Assembly (NCBI GenBank): GCA_029204225.1
Contig: CM055111.1
Location: forward strand, 25,362,404-25,426,403
Source: Diphasiastrum complanatum
Taxonomy: Eukaryota; Streptophyta; Lycopodiopsida; Lycopodiales; Lycopodiaceae
DNA: 64,000 nucleotides
Direction: 5' to 3'
Part shown: positions 37,801 through 45,254 of the stretch, one piece after another
How the letters are laid out: each line of letters begins with the position of its first letter
Numbering within the stretch: position 1 is the first letter of the stretch
Notes under the pieces: generated by a model
What the model was told of the DNA's origin: nothing
Databases searched by the model: none
Seen by the model: the letters and a program-made list of their open reading frames with translations, nothing else
Position numbers and translations under genes: made by a program

Positions 37801-38123
37801 TATACATTCGTTCGTCAGAACAGCTCGGATTTACTTGCTCAAGCTAGCAACACTGTACTAGCATCAGACAGATGCGTCACTACAACGCACCCCGGAACAC
37901 CATAATATAAGAAAAGAACGTATAGTATAAAGTATTGTCGAGGATTCCTTCGTCAAAACAGGTCAGATTTTCTTCATAAAGCTAGAAATAGTGCAGCGTG
38001 CCACCCCGGCCTCAAACATTACCTACAATACAAGAATGACAATCAAGAAAACAAGATACAACAAATACAGCACACCTTAGCTGCATTACAGTTCTCACGA
38101 GCCGGTGCCGCTTCCAGATCCAT
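23319..38123 (-). CDS. KUP: HAK/KUP/KT potassium transporter, 9 coding exons, 783 aa
   Basis: K+ uptake permease of the plasma membrane or tonoplast, a proton-coupled multi-pass protein. Exons (minus order): 38,123-38,076; 36,827-36,581; 36,338-36,093; 35,287-35,237; 25,841-25,581; 25,466-25,414; 25,280-25,166; 24,961-24,707; 24,394-23,319. All eight introns are GT-AG. Phases agree at every junction and the sum is 2,352 nt (783 residues plus TAA). Family blocks: [19 protein letters not shown] (residues 30-48), [16 protein letters not shown] (97-112), [10 protein letters not shown] (171-180), [20 protein letters not shown] (across exons 5-6), [58 protein letters not shown]-like block, [18 protein letters not shown]. 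The hydrophilic C-terminal tail has [10 protein letters not shown] and ends VGMMYYI. Length and blocks resemble Arabidopsis KUP6/KUP8/KUP2. No frame lesion was seen, so it is probably functional. Confidence 0.95.
24510..24640 (+). mobile_element. Probable tRNA-derived SINE in KUP intron 8
   Basis: The B-box-like GGTTCAATTCC at about 24,570-24,580 is preceded by gggttgctcaccca and an A-box-like tggcatcagccc about 55 bp upstream, and followed by an A-rich end (attaaaaaaagtc). The layout fits a pol III SINE. Target-site duplications were not resolved. Confidence 0.45.
26355..26535. repeat. Degenerate repeats with TGATCCTCTAT and GGCCCA(T/C)
   Basis: Modules of 'tgatcctctat(t/g)tc' and 'tatc(t/c)tgtggcccatgacata' recur three to four times at about 26,374, 26,431, 26,469 and 26,517. 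Spacing is irregular (38-58 bp). Noncoding, inside KUP intron 4. Confidence 0.6.
26757..27045 (+). pseudogene. hAT transposase relic (DUF659-associated C-terminal segment)
   Basis: One frame reads [21 protein letters not shown], then [26 protein letters not shown], a TGA, and [19 protein letters not shown]. Plant hAT-like proteins with DUF659 have SNEW..S...R...GK, FW......V....P.Y.VLR.VD.E..P.MG.IYE.MDR. One stop and no flanking domains remain. No terminal inverted repeats were found. Confidence 0.7.
27160..27840. other. Unrecognised, with dispersed short direct repeats
   Basis: The motifs 'atccatgct(t/c)tc' (four times) and 'ggtattagggca' (twice, plus 'ccctaatacg' inverted) recur between 27,230 and 27,760. 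No coding signal. Confidence 0.4.
27843..27894. repeat. (GA)n / (GAAA)n microsatellite at LINE 3' end
   Basis: About 22 bp of ga followed by gaagaaag-type repeats, directly next to the LINE polyadenylation signal. Probably the degenerate tail of the LINE insertion. Confidence 0.85.
28228..28857 (-). pseudogene. LINE ORF2 C-terminal zinc-finger segment
   Basis: [17 protein letters not shown], then [20 protein letters not shown] and [11 protein letters not shown] are the post-RT zinc region of plant LINEs (SSHRLEIE.GR...R.C..C....ESE.HFLF.CP.Y...R). A TGA follows. The frame continues with [21 protein letters not shown]. The reading runs into microsatellite at its start, so the RT core is lost. 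Confidence 0.75.
28919..29716 (-). pseudogene. LINE ORF1-like fragment
   Basis: A Pro/Thr/Ser-rich N-terminal part (about 29,700-29,520), then a coiled-coil-like stretch ([19 protein letters not shown]), WADVLKGRS, and an RRM-like half with [34 protein letters not shown] and [14 protein letters not shown]. The latter matches the C-terminal half of LINE ORF1 proteins (L.GT.I.I.EDLT...). About 200 codons are open. The N-terminus merges with LTR sequence at 29,717. Confidence 0.6.
30171..30182 (+). other. Primer-binding site of the gag-only element
   Basis: TGGTCTCAGAGC differs by one base from the canonical TGGTATCAGAGC. It sits one nucleotide after the left LTR end (gcaaca). A second identical copy of this PBS and the following leader lies 103 bp upstream, inside the LTR. 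Confidence 0.8.
30247..31400 (+). pseudogene. Copia-type gag ORF, 1-nt frameshift near 30,860
   Basis: Part 1 (30,247-30,909): [41 protein letters not shown] and [15 protein letters not shown] form a DUF4219/UBN2-type gag domain, followed by a CCHC knuckle [14 protein letters not shown]. Part 2 (30,861-31,400) is in the -1 frame and continues a repeated acidic motif ([36 protein letters not shown]) that begins in part 1. The frame was therefore probably continuous (about 384 residues) and one base was lost in the tttt run. The C-terminal 120 residues have no recognisable fold, and no pol domains follow. Confidence 0.7.
31550..32471 (+). mobile_element. Right LTR (922 bp) of the gag-only element
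   Basis: The termini TGTTG...CAACA form a 5-bp inverted repeat. It is preceded by a polypurine tract at 31,541-31,548. A TATA-like ctatttaatag lies at about 31,853-31,863. The 3' part contains an internal PBS-plus-leader copy at about 32,365-32,405. The flank after 32,471 is attttacgg. The left flank is lost, so no target-site duplication can be checked. Confidence 0.85.
32475..33525. other. No gene recognised (KUP intron 4)
   Basis: AT-rich intronic DNA with a 71-codon ORF at 33,061-33,276 that shows no family motif. Confidence 0.4.
33640..33900 (+). pseudogene. hAT transposase relic (DUF659 segment)
   Basis: [19 protein letters not shown] followed by [13 protein letters not shown] matches the DUF659 block of plant hAT-type proteins (VTDNA.N.VAAG..L..K.P.LFWTPCAAHC.DL). 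The surroundings lack BED or dimerisation domains. The relic at 26.8 kb is the later part of such a protein but lies upstream on the same strand, so these are two separate remnants. Confidence 0.7.
33905..35230. other. No gene recognised (KUP intron 4)
   Basis: No coding or repeat signal beyond AT-rich sequence. Confidence 0.4.
35237..35287 (-). CDS. KUP: KUP microexon 4 (51 nt)
   Basis: Between acceptor tacag and donor GTAAGT the minus strand encodes [17 protein letters not shown] with split codons at both ends. It supplies the VLSAVSGL segment that every KUP has directly after GVLTPAIS. Without it the flanking exons (phase 1 out, two bases in) would still join in frame but lack this conserved helix start. 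Confidence 0.92.
37495..37565 (-). mobile_element. tRNA-derived SINE remnant in KUP intron 1
   Basis: The minus strand reads tagtgtaacggtaaagc (A-box-like TRGYNNARNGG), then tgcgtcgttttctgac and a decayed B box gattcgcaacc about 30 bp later. The arrangement and spacing are tRNA-like. No tail was found. Confidence 0.4.
38076..38123 (-). CDS. KUP: KUP exon 1 (16 codons, start codon)
   Basis: ATG at 38,123 opens [16 protein letters not shown], then a GTGTGC donor at 38,075. It joins in phase 0 to the exon at 36,827 ([10 protein letters not shown]). KUP proteins of this clade start with a similar short hydrophilic N-terminus 12-20 residues before the LAYQSL helix. An alternative start exists inside exon 2 (ATG at 36,833 if the acceptor lies further upstream), which would give 769 residues. 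I prefer exon 1 because it makes a typical N-terminus and lies next to the promoter-like region. Confidence 0.7.
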
Positions 38124-38545
38124 CACCTCCAAGGCAGAAAAACCGCAACACTAACAAAAACAAACCGAAAACAAGGCTCAGAGAGTGACAAATCCCAAAA
38201 TCAACCCGTGGGAGCCATCACCGGAGCAGCTCTAAAACACATGCTGCAAATCTGATATGACACAATGATATAATGTCAATATACGGAACATATTCATGAT
38301 CGTTGTAGGTGAACTGCACGTCCTGCTTCTCCGTTCGCTATCATGCCACTGCAAAATATTTTCCTCTTCTCCTTCTTCTTCTTCTTCTTCTTCGTCTTCT
38401 TCTTATTTTCGTTTGTTTTTTATTTTCCTTCGTCTTCGTACGCTGACTGACGACGATCCAGTCGGATCGATCAGTCCAGCAAGACAGAGCAGGACACACA
38501 CCGCGTGTTCGGCGCGCAACCACTTAGATGTACGCCACATGGAAC
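38124..38545 (-). promoter_or_regulatory. Inferred KUP 5' UTR with GAA repeat
   Basis: The stretch between the start codon and the nearest G-box contains a purine-rich (GAA)n tract on the sense strand (38,372-38,404). The Ser-rich and Arg-rich ORFs across it are artefacts of the repeat. A TTTATAA (minus strand) at 38,576-38,582 is the only TATA-like candidate and sits between the first two G-boxes. The transcription start is inferred, not seen. Confidence 0.4.
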
Positions 38546-38549
38546 TAGC

Positions 38550-39397
38550 CACGTGGCGGCTTTTAGTTTGTCTAGTTATAAACACGTGGCGGCATCCAAC
38601 GCAACTATACTGATCTAACGGTGACCTACATCTTTAAGCGCCGTGTCACTAAGCCCTAAGTTTCCTCCCTATCAAATGCGTCAAGCAAAAGCTCACTCGA
38701 GACACAGACTGTACTCTATGGGACATCAAGCACCGACTTAGCCCGCCGGATGTATGCCACGTGCCATTTTGACACGTGGATTATTCTCAACGGTCTGTTG
38801 TAAACACGTGGCAAGAGAGAAATGGTGTTAGGACAGTTAGCTGTAGCGAGCTTAAAAGTTGCTCGGTCCCTTTACAGAGTGCGGCAGTCATTAATGAACG
38901 ATACGTTTTGCTTCCGCTCGGTCGATGTCCGCCACGTGTCCAGATCTCCAGTAGAAGCTTTGCACACGTGGCAGTAATTGGACGCTGTAGAGATATCCAA
39001 CGGTTGCGATCTTGCAGCTCCAGCGTCCATTACGGATGCGGGGAGCACGTGCAGAAGAGAGTCCACGTCCCTTCAGTGTTCCCTGGGGACGCAGAGTTTT
39101 AAGCCCGCTCCGTTAGATTCTCTCCACAGCGTTGCCAGGTCATAATCATCGGTGACTGCGATCTCTTACACGTGGCATTATGGACACGTGGCTAAAATCC
39201 AAGAGGGCGAGTACTCTTTTCCCATCGCACTCAGAGCACCGCTTCGATGATAAACTATAGAAAGAATGGAGACAATTCCACGCCACTGTGCGACAGCTCA
39301 GCAACAGGACTGTTTCCGCATAACAAGGATTAGTACGCCGGTCGATACCGAACACGTGCCCAATAAAATCTAGAATACAATGGATGTCAGACACGTG
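38550..39397 (-). promoter_or_regulatory. Promoter region with 12 G-boxes (CACGTG)
   Basis: CACGTG palindromes start at 38,550; 38,583; 38,758; 38,773; 38,805; 38,933; 38,965; 39,046; 39,169; 39,185; 39,353; 39,392. Most are ACGTGGC or ACGTGTC on one strand, the ABRE core bound by ABF/AREB bZIP factors; bHLH PIF/MYC factors also bind G-boxes. Spacings of 32-33 bp and 15-16 bp recur. One DRE-like ACCGAC (about 38,732) lies among them. The block is 427-1,274 bp upstream of the KUP start codon and GC-richer than its surroundings. About one CACGTG per 850 bp-sized window would already be high; chance expects about 0.2. Confidence 0.8.
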
Positions 39398-39479
39398 TCC
39401 CACAGGGAGGCTCCCGAGCACTGTGGCCACTGGCACATTTACACCCCCCGGACATGTGCCATGAGGAGCGTGAATCTGA

Positions 39480-40180
39480 ATTTTGGGTTTTCCAAAAATA
39501 AGTGCTCGTAGCCCAGGACAACATCAACCTGCCCCAAGTAGCAGCCGATGGAAGGGTAACTTTGCAGCAGCAGGCCTGCGTTCTGCAACCCCTTGTTTAC
39601 CTTTCACAGAAATCTAACTGTCCCCAAAAAAAACAAAGGGTGATGTCCTATATGAGGATTTCATGGGAAAGTCCAAATGAAGCCCACCCTTCCTCATGAA
39701 AATCATTTCAAAAGTTGTGAGAGGCTTATTTTCAGATGGAGGTGGAATCTGGATGCCCACCGCCCATCAAGGGCTGAAAAACCCATTTATGCTCTAAAGG
39801 CCATTCCCATGCCCACTGCCCAGTTGAGGGGTGAAAAAGAATTTACTCTTGAAAGGCCACGGGCGACCACTAATCATTGACGGGCCGGAGGCCATGGACC
39901 ACAGGCTACAACGGCCAGCCCCATTGCCCATTGTCCAAGCATAAGCAGCAAGCTACAACTTCTCGGTGCCATCATGCTATCTATTCAAATTTCATGAATC
40001 ACAGTATCCATAGCTCTCACATTGCACATAGTTGAAGTCTCTAGAGATGAAGGTTACAACCTACATTGTACAAACTATAGGGCATTGTTTTATGACTTTC
40101 CACAATGCATAGCTATGAACTTCCAAGATTTTGGAATTCATGTTAGCATATTCAAGAATTAAGTCACTATTCACTACCCA
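39480..40180. other. No gene recognised
   Basis: Contains short internal repeats around 'atgcccaccgcccatc' and 'atgcccactgcccagttg' (39,750-39,830). No coding signal. It lies upstream of the G-box block. Confidence 0.4.
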
Positions 40181-40186
40181 CACCAA

Positions 40187-40386
40187 CAAAGCATAATGCT
40201 TCTTGGTTTCCAAGGGGAGGCTCGAACCTGGGACCAAAGAAACTTTGGATGCCAAGCTTACCAGTTGAGCCAACCCCGTTGGGTAACAAAGCATAATGCT
40301 TCTTGGTTTCCAAGGGGAGGCTCGAACCTGGGACCAAAGAAACTTTGGATGCCAAGCTAACCAGTTGAGCCAACCCCGTTGGGTAA
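40187..40386 (-). mobile_element. tRNA-derived SINE, head-to-tail dimer (100-bp units)
   Basis: Two nearly identical 100-bp units (40,187-40,286 and 40,287-40,386). On the minus strand each has an A box tggctcaactgg and a B box ggttcgagcc separated by about 30 bp, starting gttacccaacggggttgg, the pol III promoter layout of tRNA-derived SINEs. Only one or two bases differ between units (one is caagctt/caagcta). A (caa)n tract follows at 40,386-40,401. Confidence 0.8.
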
Positions 40387-40404
40387 CAACAACAACAACA
40401 AAGC

Positions 40405-41935
40405 ATAATGATGCAACAACCAACTCAAAGCATAAATCAATGCATTCTAATTTTAAACTGCCCAAATTTTTTAAGCCCTAGGGCTACAGAATGTTGCCCC
40501 AGCCTCCAACAATCCAACGCCCAAAGTGCTCTCTTCCATCGTCCACCTAAATGTGCATTTAAGATTCAGAAATCACACTAAACAAGTAGGTGAGATAACA
40601 AATGGCCACCACTTGCAAGTTGTAACCTGCCTCACAAATTTCGAAAATCTGATTTAGAGGCAAGAGACTGCATCTATTCTCTCTTACTTGAAGAGAGGTG
40701 AAACACTTATTTAAAGAGGTGCAAATTTTGCATTGTTTCGTTTATTCCAATGTCCATTTGTTTTTAGCCATGCTCTTTTGCTTGAAGATGGGTTCTTGCA
40801 TTCCTCATCTATTGCATTCATTATGAACTCAAAATTTAAAAGCATTGAGCTGAAGATCAAAGTAGAAGATACAATGTTGTAACAGCAAAGATAGGAATTT
40901 TCCACTCATTAGCATGTCTTTGCTAGCTACATAAAATTGAAGCTACCGTTCAAATGTCTACTTGTTGTTGCATGGACTCACAATTCAAAAATAGTCCTTC
41001 GGACACCAATCTTCAAATTGCTCCCTTCAAAATGCAAGATCGATGAGAACTCCACCATTTATTTTTCAAATGATGGAATATTGAAGTACAACCTTAATAT
41101 GGCCAAGACTTTACATTTGTAGTTTTATCATAAACAAAAATATATATCTTGACATTTACTATCCAAAAAACATTTGTCTTCCAATTGTATATGTTTAATA
41201 GGATATACACAATCATCTAAAGTTATGAGGAGGGTAAGGATAGTGGGACTAGCTTTGGTACAAGGAAAATCCATGTCATGGTGATGCAAGCCCAAGGTAA
41301 AAAAATTGTCAACATTTACTTGACTAGTTTTGGTCATTTTAGTCATTTTAGAGGCCAAACTTGTAAATAAGGTTAACATGGTTTTTTCACACATGTGAAA
41401 TCAGAGTACATGGCAATTTTTAGTTGGGTCCATGTAGCAGCCTCAGAGTACCAGTCACGCGTGCACCTTCCTAGGTTAACCACAAGCATGAATATAACAA
41501 GGGTGGCCTACTTGCGCCTTCTTCCTCTCTCACCTCCTAAAAATACAAGAACATAGCAAAAGCAATTAACTAGAAAACATTAGTAAAAAGAAAAACACAA
41601 CAAAAGAGAGAGATGAGAGAGGGAGGTGCAAGGATGTTCAATAAAGACAGATAATAACGCAGGTCTTGAAGGTACGGTGCATGTGCCGACCTATTTATAG
41701 ATTTGCCAGCAATCAAGTCAAGCGCTTAATGAGATGAACAATCGGAACAAATTGAGGGATCAGCAGATGAAAGTGCTATTAAATCAAGTAAAGACTCTAT
41801 CTTCGTCGAATCTGGGCTTTCAGCCATAACCTTATTCCGGGGAGAAGAAAGAGAAGAAACTAGAGGTGGTGGACGACTAGTTAACCAAGTGGACCAATTA
41901 TTTTTAATCTACATGCAATTCTGAAAGAGAAAAAG
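40405..41935. other. No gene recognised
   Basis: AT-rich DNA. A GA-rich patch at 41,605-41,630. No family motif in the short ORFs. Confidence 0.4.
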
Positions 41936-41939
41936 ATCT

Positions 41940-42680
41940 AGAGCGTGGTTCTGTTCTATCGAGGAGAGGCTTCATCGTGGTGGTGTGATTTGCAACCCAA
42001 ACCCAATATATGGAAAGCATTCAAGGAAGTGTTTAGAAAATTGTTTGTGGTTGCGGATGATTCTGATTATTACCAAAGATTTGTGACTTCCAAAATCAGA
42101 ATGAATGTAAGCGAAACATGCTTCAGACTTTTGAGGACGTCATATGAGTTGCGAAAGCTTATGATTCCATGGTTGTGGCATCCAAGAAGCAGTTTCAGGC
42201 TAATCCATCGGGTTCCAACCACAAAAAAAAAAATGAGTTTGTGACAAAAAAAAACAAGTCAATATTTTGACGAACTGGATCAAATGGCATCAGAATTTAA
42301 GCAAAAAAAATCAGATGTCCCGGAAGAAGGCTAAGAAGGCAAATGTGTGTGTTTTGTTTGCAATAAGCTGGACATGTTATGGAGTTCTACCTGAATCGAA
42401 AAAAAAAACCCACAACTCAAGTCATTGAGATGCTAAGTAAAGAAAATCTAAAACTGAAAATTAATAAGGTTAATTGTGAGTGTGAATGTTCATTCATCAG
42501 TACTGCTTCATTCTTGCCTAATGAATTATTTTGCTTGAAAGGTACAATCAAAGGACCTGAAGTTAGTACATTGGTGGATAGTGGTTCAATGCATAATTTC
42601 ATTAACTCTTGTCTTGCTCACCCATTGTTTCATGTAAGCCGATTAAAATTAAGTTTACATAAAGGTGATATAAAAAATTG
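41940..42680 (+). mobile_element. Ty3/gypsy gag-protease relic
   Basis: LFYRGEASSWWCDL and WKAFKEVFRKLF match the Ty3-type gag core (A..W...L......W..F...F). A decayed CCHC knuckle (CVFC then GHVMEFY) lies at about 42,345-42,385. Then LFCLKGTIKGPEVSTLVDSGSMHNFI carries the retropepsin DSG with HNFI, typical of gypsy protease. Stops and frameshifts are present. Nothing of RT follows. Confidence 0.75.
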
Positions 42681-42684
42681 AAGA

Positions 42685-43060
42685 CCAACTACTAGTGGCT
42701 AGAGTGTACTATAGAGCGGCGTTATTAGGCGATCCCTGACCCAGCAGATTTCAAGTCTGGATCGACCAATCCTGGCTAATCGACATTCACAAGTCCTTCC
42801 TAACCCCCAAGGATGTGAAACGACTAGAATTCATGGAACAGGTCTCAAGCTATCTCATCCAACAACAAAGAGCAAAACGGGGGCTCTACTAAACACCATA
42901 GTGCCGAGGGACCGATACTACTTCAGGTCGGAGGCCCTGTTAGGGGGATTTCCATGTAAATAAATAAAATAGCCAGAAGTAGTGGAAATAAGTTGCGAGG
43001 GCCGTGGCTTCTTGTGTGTGTAAGCCCATAGCTCAATGAGCACTTGTAAATAATTTGTTT
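42685..43060. other. No gene recognised
   Basis: Noncoding spacer between gypsy and copia remnants. It includes gttagggggatttcc and a tandem-looking caataaact end, possibly LTR-like, without proof. Confidence 0.3.
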
Positions 43061-43076
43061 TTGAATAAACTAGACT

Positions 43077-43445
43077 TTGGGCCATGTACATTCACTAACA
43101 ATGGCATCGATGGGTGGATTTTTGCTTGAAGCCAATGAGAGGCTCACATCCACTTACTATACCATTTGGAAAGTGAGAGTGGAGTCTTTGCTAGTACTCC
43201 ATGATCTCTATGACATTGTCCTTGGTGAGGAAGAAGAACCTCAAGGTGGACAAGAACCGGTAAGATACAAGAAGAAATCTAGGTTGGCATTACATTGCTT
43301 GAAAATGAATGTAAGTAATGACCTATTGAAAGAAGTTTCATCTTGTATCTCTGCCAAAGTGGCATGGGATTCATTAAACTCTATTTATGAATCCAATAAT
43401 ACTTCAAGAATACTCATGTTAAGAAACCAAATCCTTTGAAGCATG
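43077..43445 (+). pseudogene. Copia gag N-terminal fragment
   Basis: YTIWKVRVESLLVLHDLYDI opens the UBN2 gag domain. AKVAWDSLNSIYESNNTSRI and LMLRNQIL are its conserved middle. TGA follows at 43,437-43,439. It abuts, tail to tail, a minus-strand copia remnant at about 43,455, so it is a separate insertion fragment. Confidence 0.8.
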
Positions 43446-43454
43446 AAAGGAAGT

Positions 43455-45005
43455 AATGAAAGTGCCCACAAAACATAGTGCTTCGTAGCTTGGATGTACT
43501 TCAGTACTCTTTGTAGAGCCTTTCAATGTTGTAAGCCTAGATTGAACATGTATTGAGACAATGTGCTTACTGCATATGCTAGATCAGGTCATGTGCAAAT
43601 CACAGAATACATTATAGATCCTATGACGGACTGATAAGGGTATCTGCACATTTCTTGTTGTTTTGCATGAGTTATGAGGCACGTGTCTTTAGACAATTTG
43701 GATCCTGGATCCATGGGTGTGTCTATCGGCTTACAGTCCTCCATGCCATATTGTGAAAAATGCAAAAATAAGCTTGGTAGAGGCCAAAAATCTTGTATAT
43801 AGATAAACACACATGTGTGGAGTCTATTCCCACGTGTGAAAATAGTGTACTTGTCATGTACCATAATCATATAGGTTGTACATATGATTTAATTCAAGTT
43901 CTAGTGGCTAAAAAGGCCAAAAACTAGTTTTCTAGACATATGACACATGGCATCAATCTATTGATTGCATGAGCCACATCCTTTGGTTAGGTGTCATATC
44001 CCATGTGTAGAGGATAGCTCACATGTGTGGAATAAGCTGAAGTAGGCGAATTTTGACTTCTAGAAGATTTCCAAGTAGATCTCCATATAGAAGAAAAATG
44101 GACCAAAAGTGCCCAAAATAGAAGGTTTTGTCCAAGTGTCAGTTTTGCATGATGAATCATCATATGACAAAGCACCTTCACACATGTGGGATCAGAGGAA
44201 TGATCAGTACCACGAGCTCTCACTTATTGTATATATAGAGCCACATTTGGCCATAATCAATGTGAGACACCAATCTTGGTTTTGGAAGCAATTTTGAGTG
44301 ATTCTCTCCATTTGTCTACATTTGTTTTGATTGTTTTGAGGTGCTATCAATGTGTACTTGATTTTCAGGTTGGAGTCTGTATTCAGACAGTGTTTCACAC
44401 GTGTGAAACCATAAAGTACACTTACCTTCAATTAATATTGTTCTTGTTAGGATTTTGTGTCTAGAATTGATCTAGATTGATCTTAATCTGAAGTAGATTG
44501 ATATATCAAGTAATCTGACAACCAATCCCTCTTGAGGATCAGATTAGGATCCACTCTTGGTCCTTTTGTACTTTTTACACACATATTTGTGAAGTGCATT
44601 GATCAAATAGGACTCTTGGATTATAGCGATCCTTCTTCTTGAACAATCTTTGGTGATCTCCATACCGAGTAGGTAATGAATTGGGCCTAAATCAGTCATC
44701 TCAAATTTTTTATGAAAGCAAAGATTTTGTTTCATGCAAACTGATTTGAATTGCTGATAATTACAGAATCATCAACATATAATGTTATTATGACATAGCT
44801 TGACCTTTATACTTGAGATATACATTTGAGATATACATAGCTTGACCCTTTATAGTTGAGATATACATTTGAGCCTGCGGAGCAAGAAGTAAAATTATGC
44901 TACAACAAGAAGTGACTGATTCTTTCATACTAGGCCTTAGGGGCTTGCTTGAGGCCATATAGTGCCTTATGCAATTTACATACCATATGCCCTTGGCCTT
45001 GAAGA
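43455..45005 (-). mobile_element. Ty1/copia relic J (RT to RNase H linker), split by a solo LTR
   Basis: Minus-strand order: CKLHKALYGLKQAPKA (about 44,960), YVDDSVIIS (about 44,765), FEMTDLGPIHYLLGMEI (about 44,700), YLINALHKY (about 44,590). An 830-bp insertion interrupts it, then YGMEDCKPIDTPMDPGSKL, YQSVIGSIMY and PDLAYAVSTLSQYM. Removing the insertion and one target duplication restores an uninterrupted HKYGMEDCK reading. A TGA replaces the Arg of TRPDL. A 42-bp tandem duplication lies at 44,793-44,870. Confidence 0.85.
43752..44581 (+). mobile_element. Solo LTR, 830 bp, with CATAT target-site duplication
   Basis: It starts TGTGAAAAATGC and ends CTTTTTACACA, so TG...CA termini with an imperfect inverted repeat of about 18 bp. 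The flanks are CATAT at 43,747-43,751 and 44,582-44,586. It sits inside copia J coding sequence, splitting HKY from GMED. A TATA box (gtatatatag) lies at about 44,229-44,238. There is no internal coding sequence. It most likely arose by recombination between two LTRs. A TIR-bearing MITE with 5-bp duplication is the alternative. Confidence 0.82.
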
Positions 45006-45019
45006 TCAGGTCGTTGGTG

Positions 45020-45063
45020 TTCCTTTGACAGGCGGGACACACTACCATTGTACTACAACCAGA
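45020..45063 (-). pseudogene. tRNA-Asp(GUC)-like 5' half
   Basis: The minus strand reads ggttgtagtacaatggtag, then tgtcccgcctgtcaaagg. This follows plant tRNA-Asp: 5' strand, D-arm with the A box, and the anticodon stem-loop ccGCCTGTCA with GTC anticodon. The T-arm and B box are absent or unrecognisable. It could be a tRNA gene fragment or the head of a tRNA-Asp-derived SINE. Confidence 0.5.
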
Positions 45064-45109
45064 CAGTCGCTAGAGGCCATAGCAGACCTGTTACCAAGCA
45101 GATCTGTTG

Positions 45110-45251
45110 CTTAGCAGACTCTCTGTCAAAAGAATAGCAGCACACAAGGTCAAAATCGCTGCAAATAGAGGAAGAATAGGTGCTAGCAGATCAGTAGAGA
45201 CAAATAGATTCTAGCACTTACATTAAAAAAGTAGAATCCAAGCACACATTC
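45110..45251. repeat. Left arm of a 141-bp inverted repeat pair
   Basis: It is the inverted counterpart of 50,394-50,535 at roughly 85-90 percent identity by eye. Shared strings include ctctctgtca and gcacacaaggtca. The two arms bound a block of about 5.1 kb. Confidence 0.8.
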
Positions 45252-45254
45252 AAC

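Noticed and set aside
38296-38613. Poly-Ser (plus) and poly-Arg (minus) ORFs in the KUP upstream region
   Set aside because: They translate the (TTC/GAA)n tract in the inferred 5' UTR. No family motif.
40061-40465. 134-aa minus ORF with an internal repeat
   Set aside because: The repeat is the SINE dimer read through in frame. No protein family.
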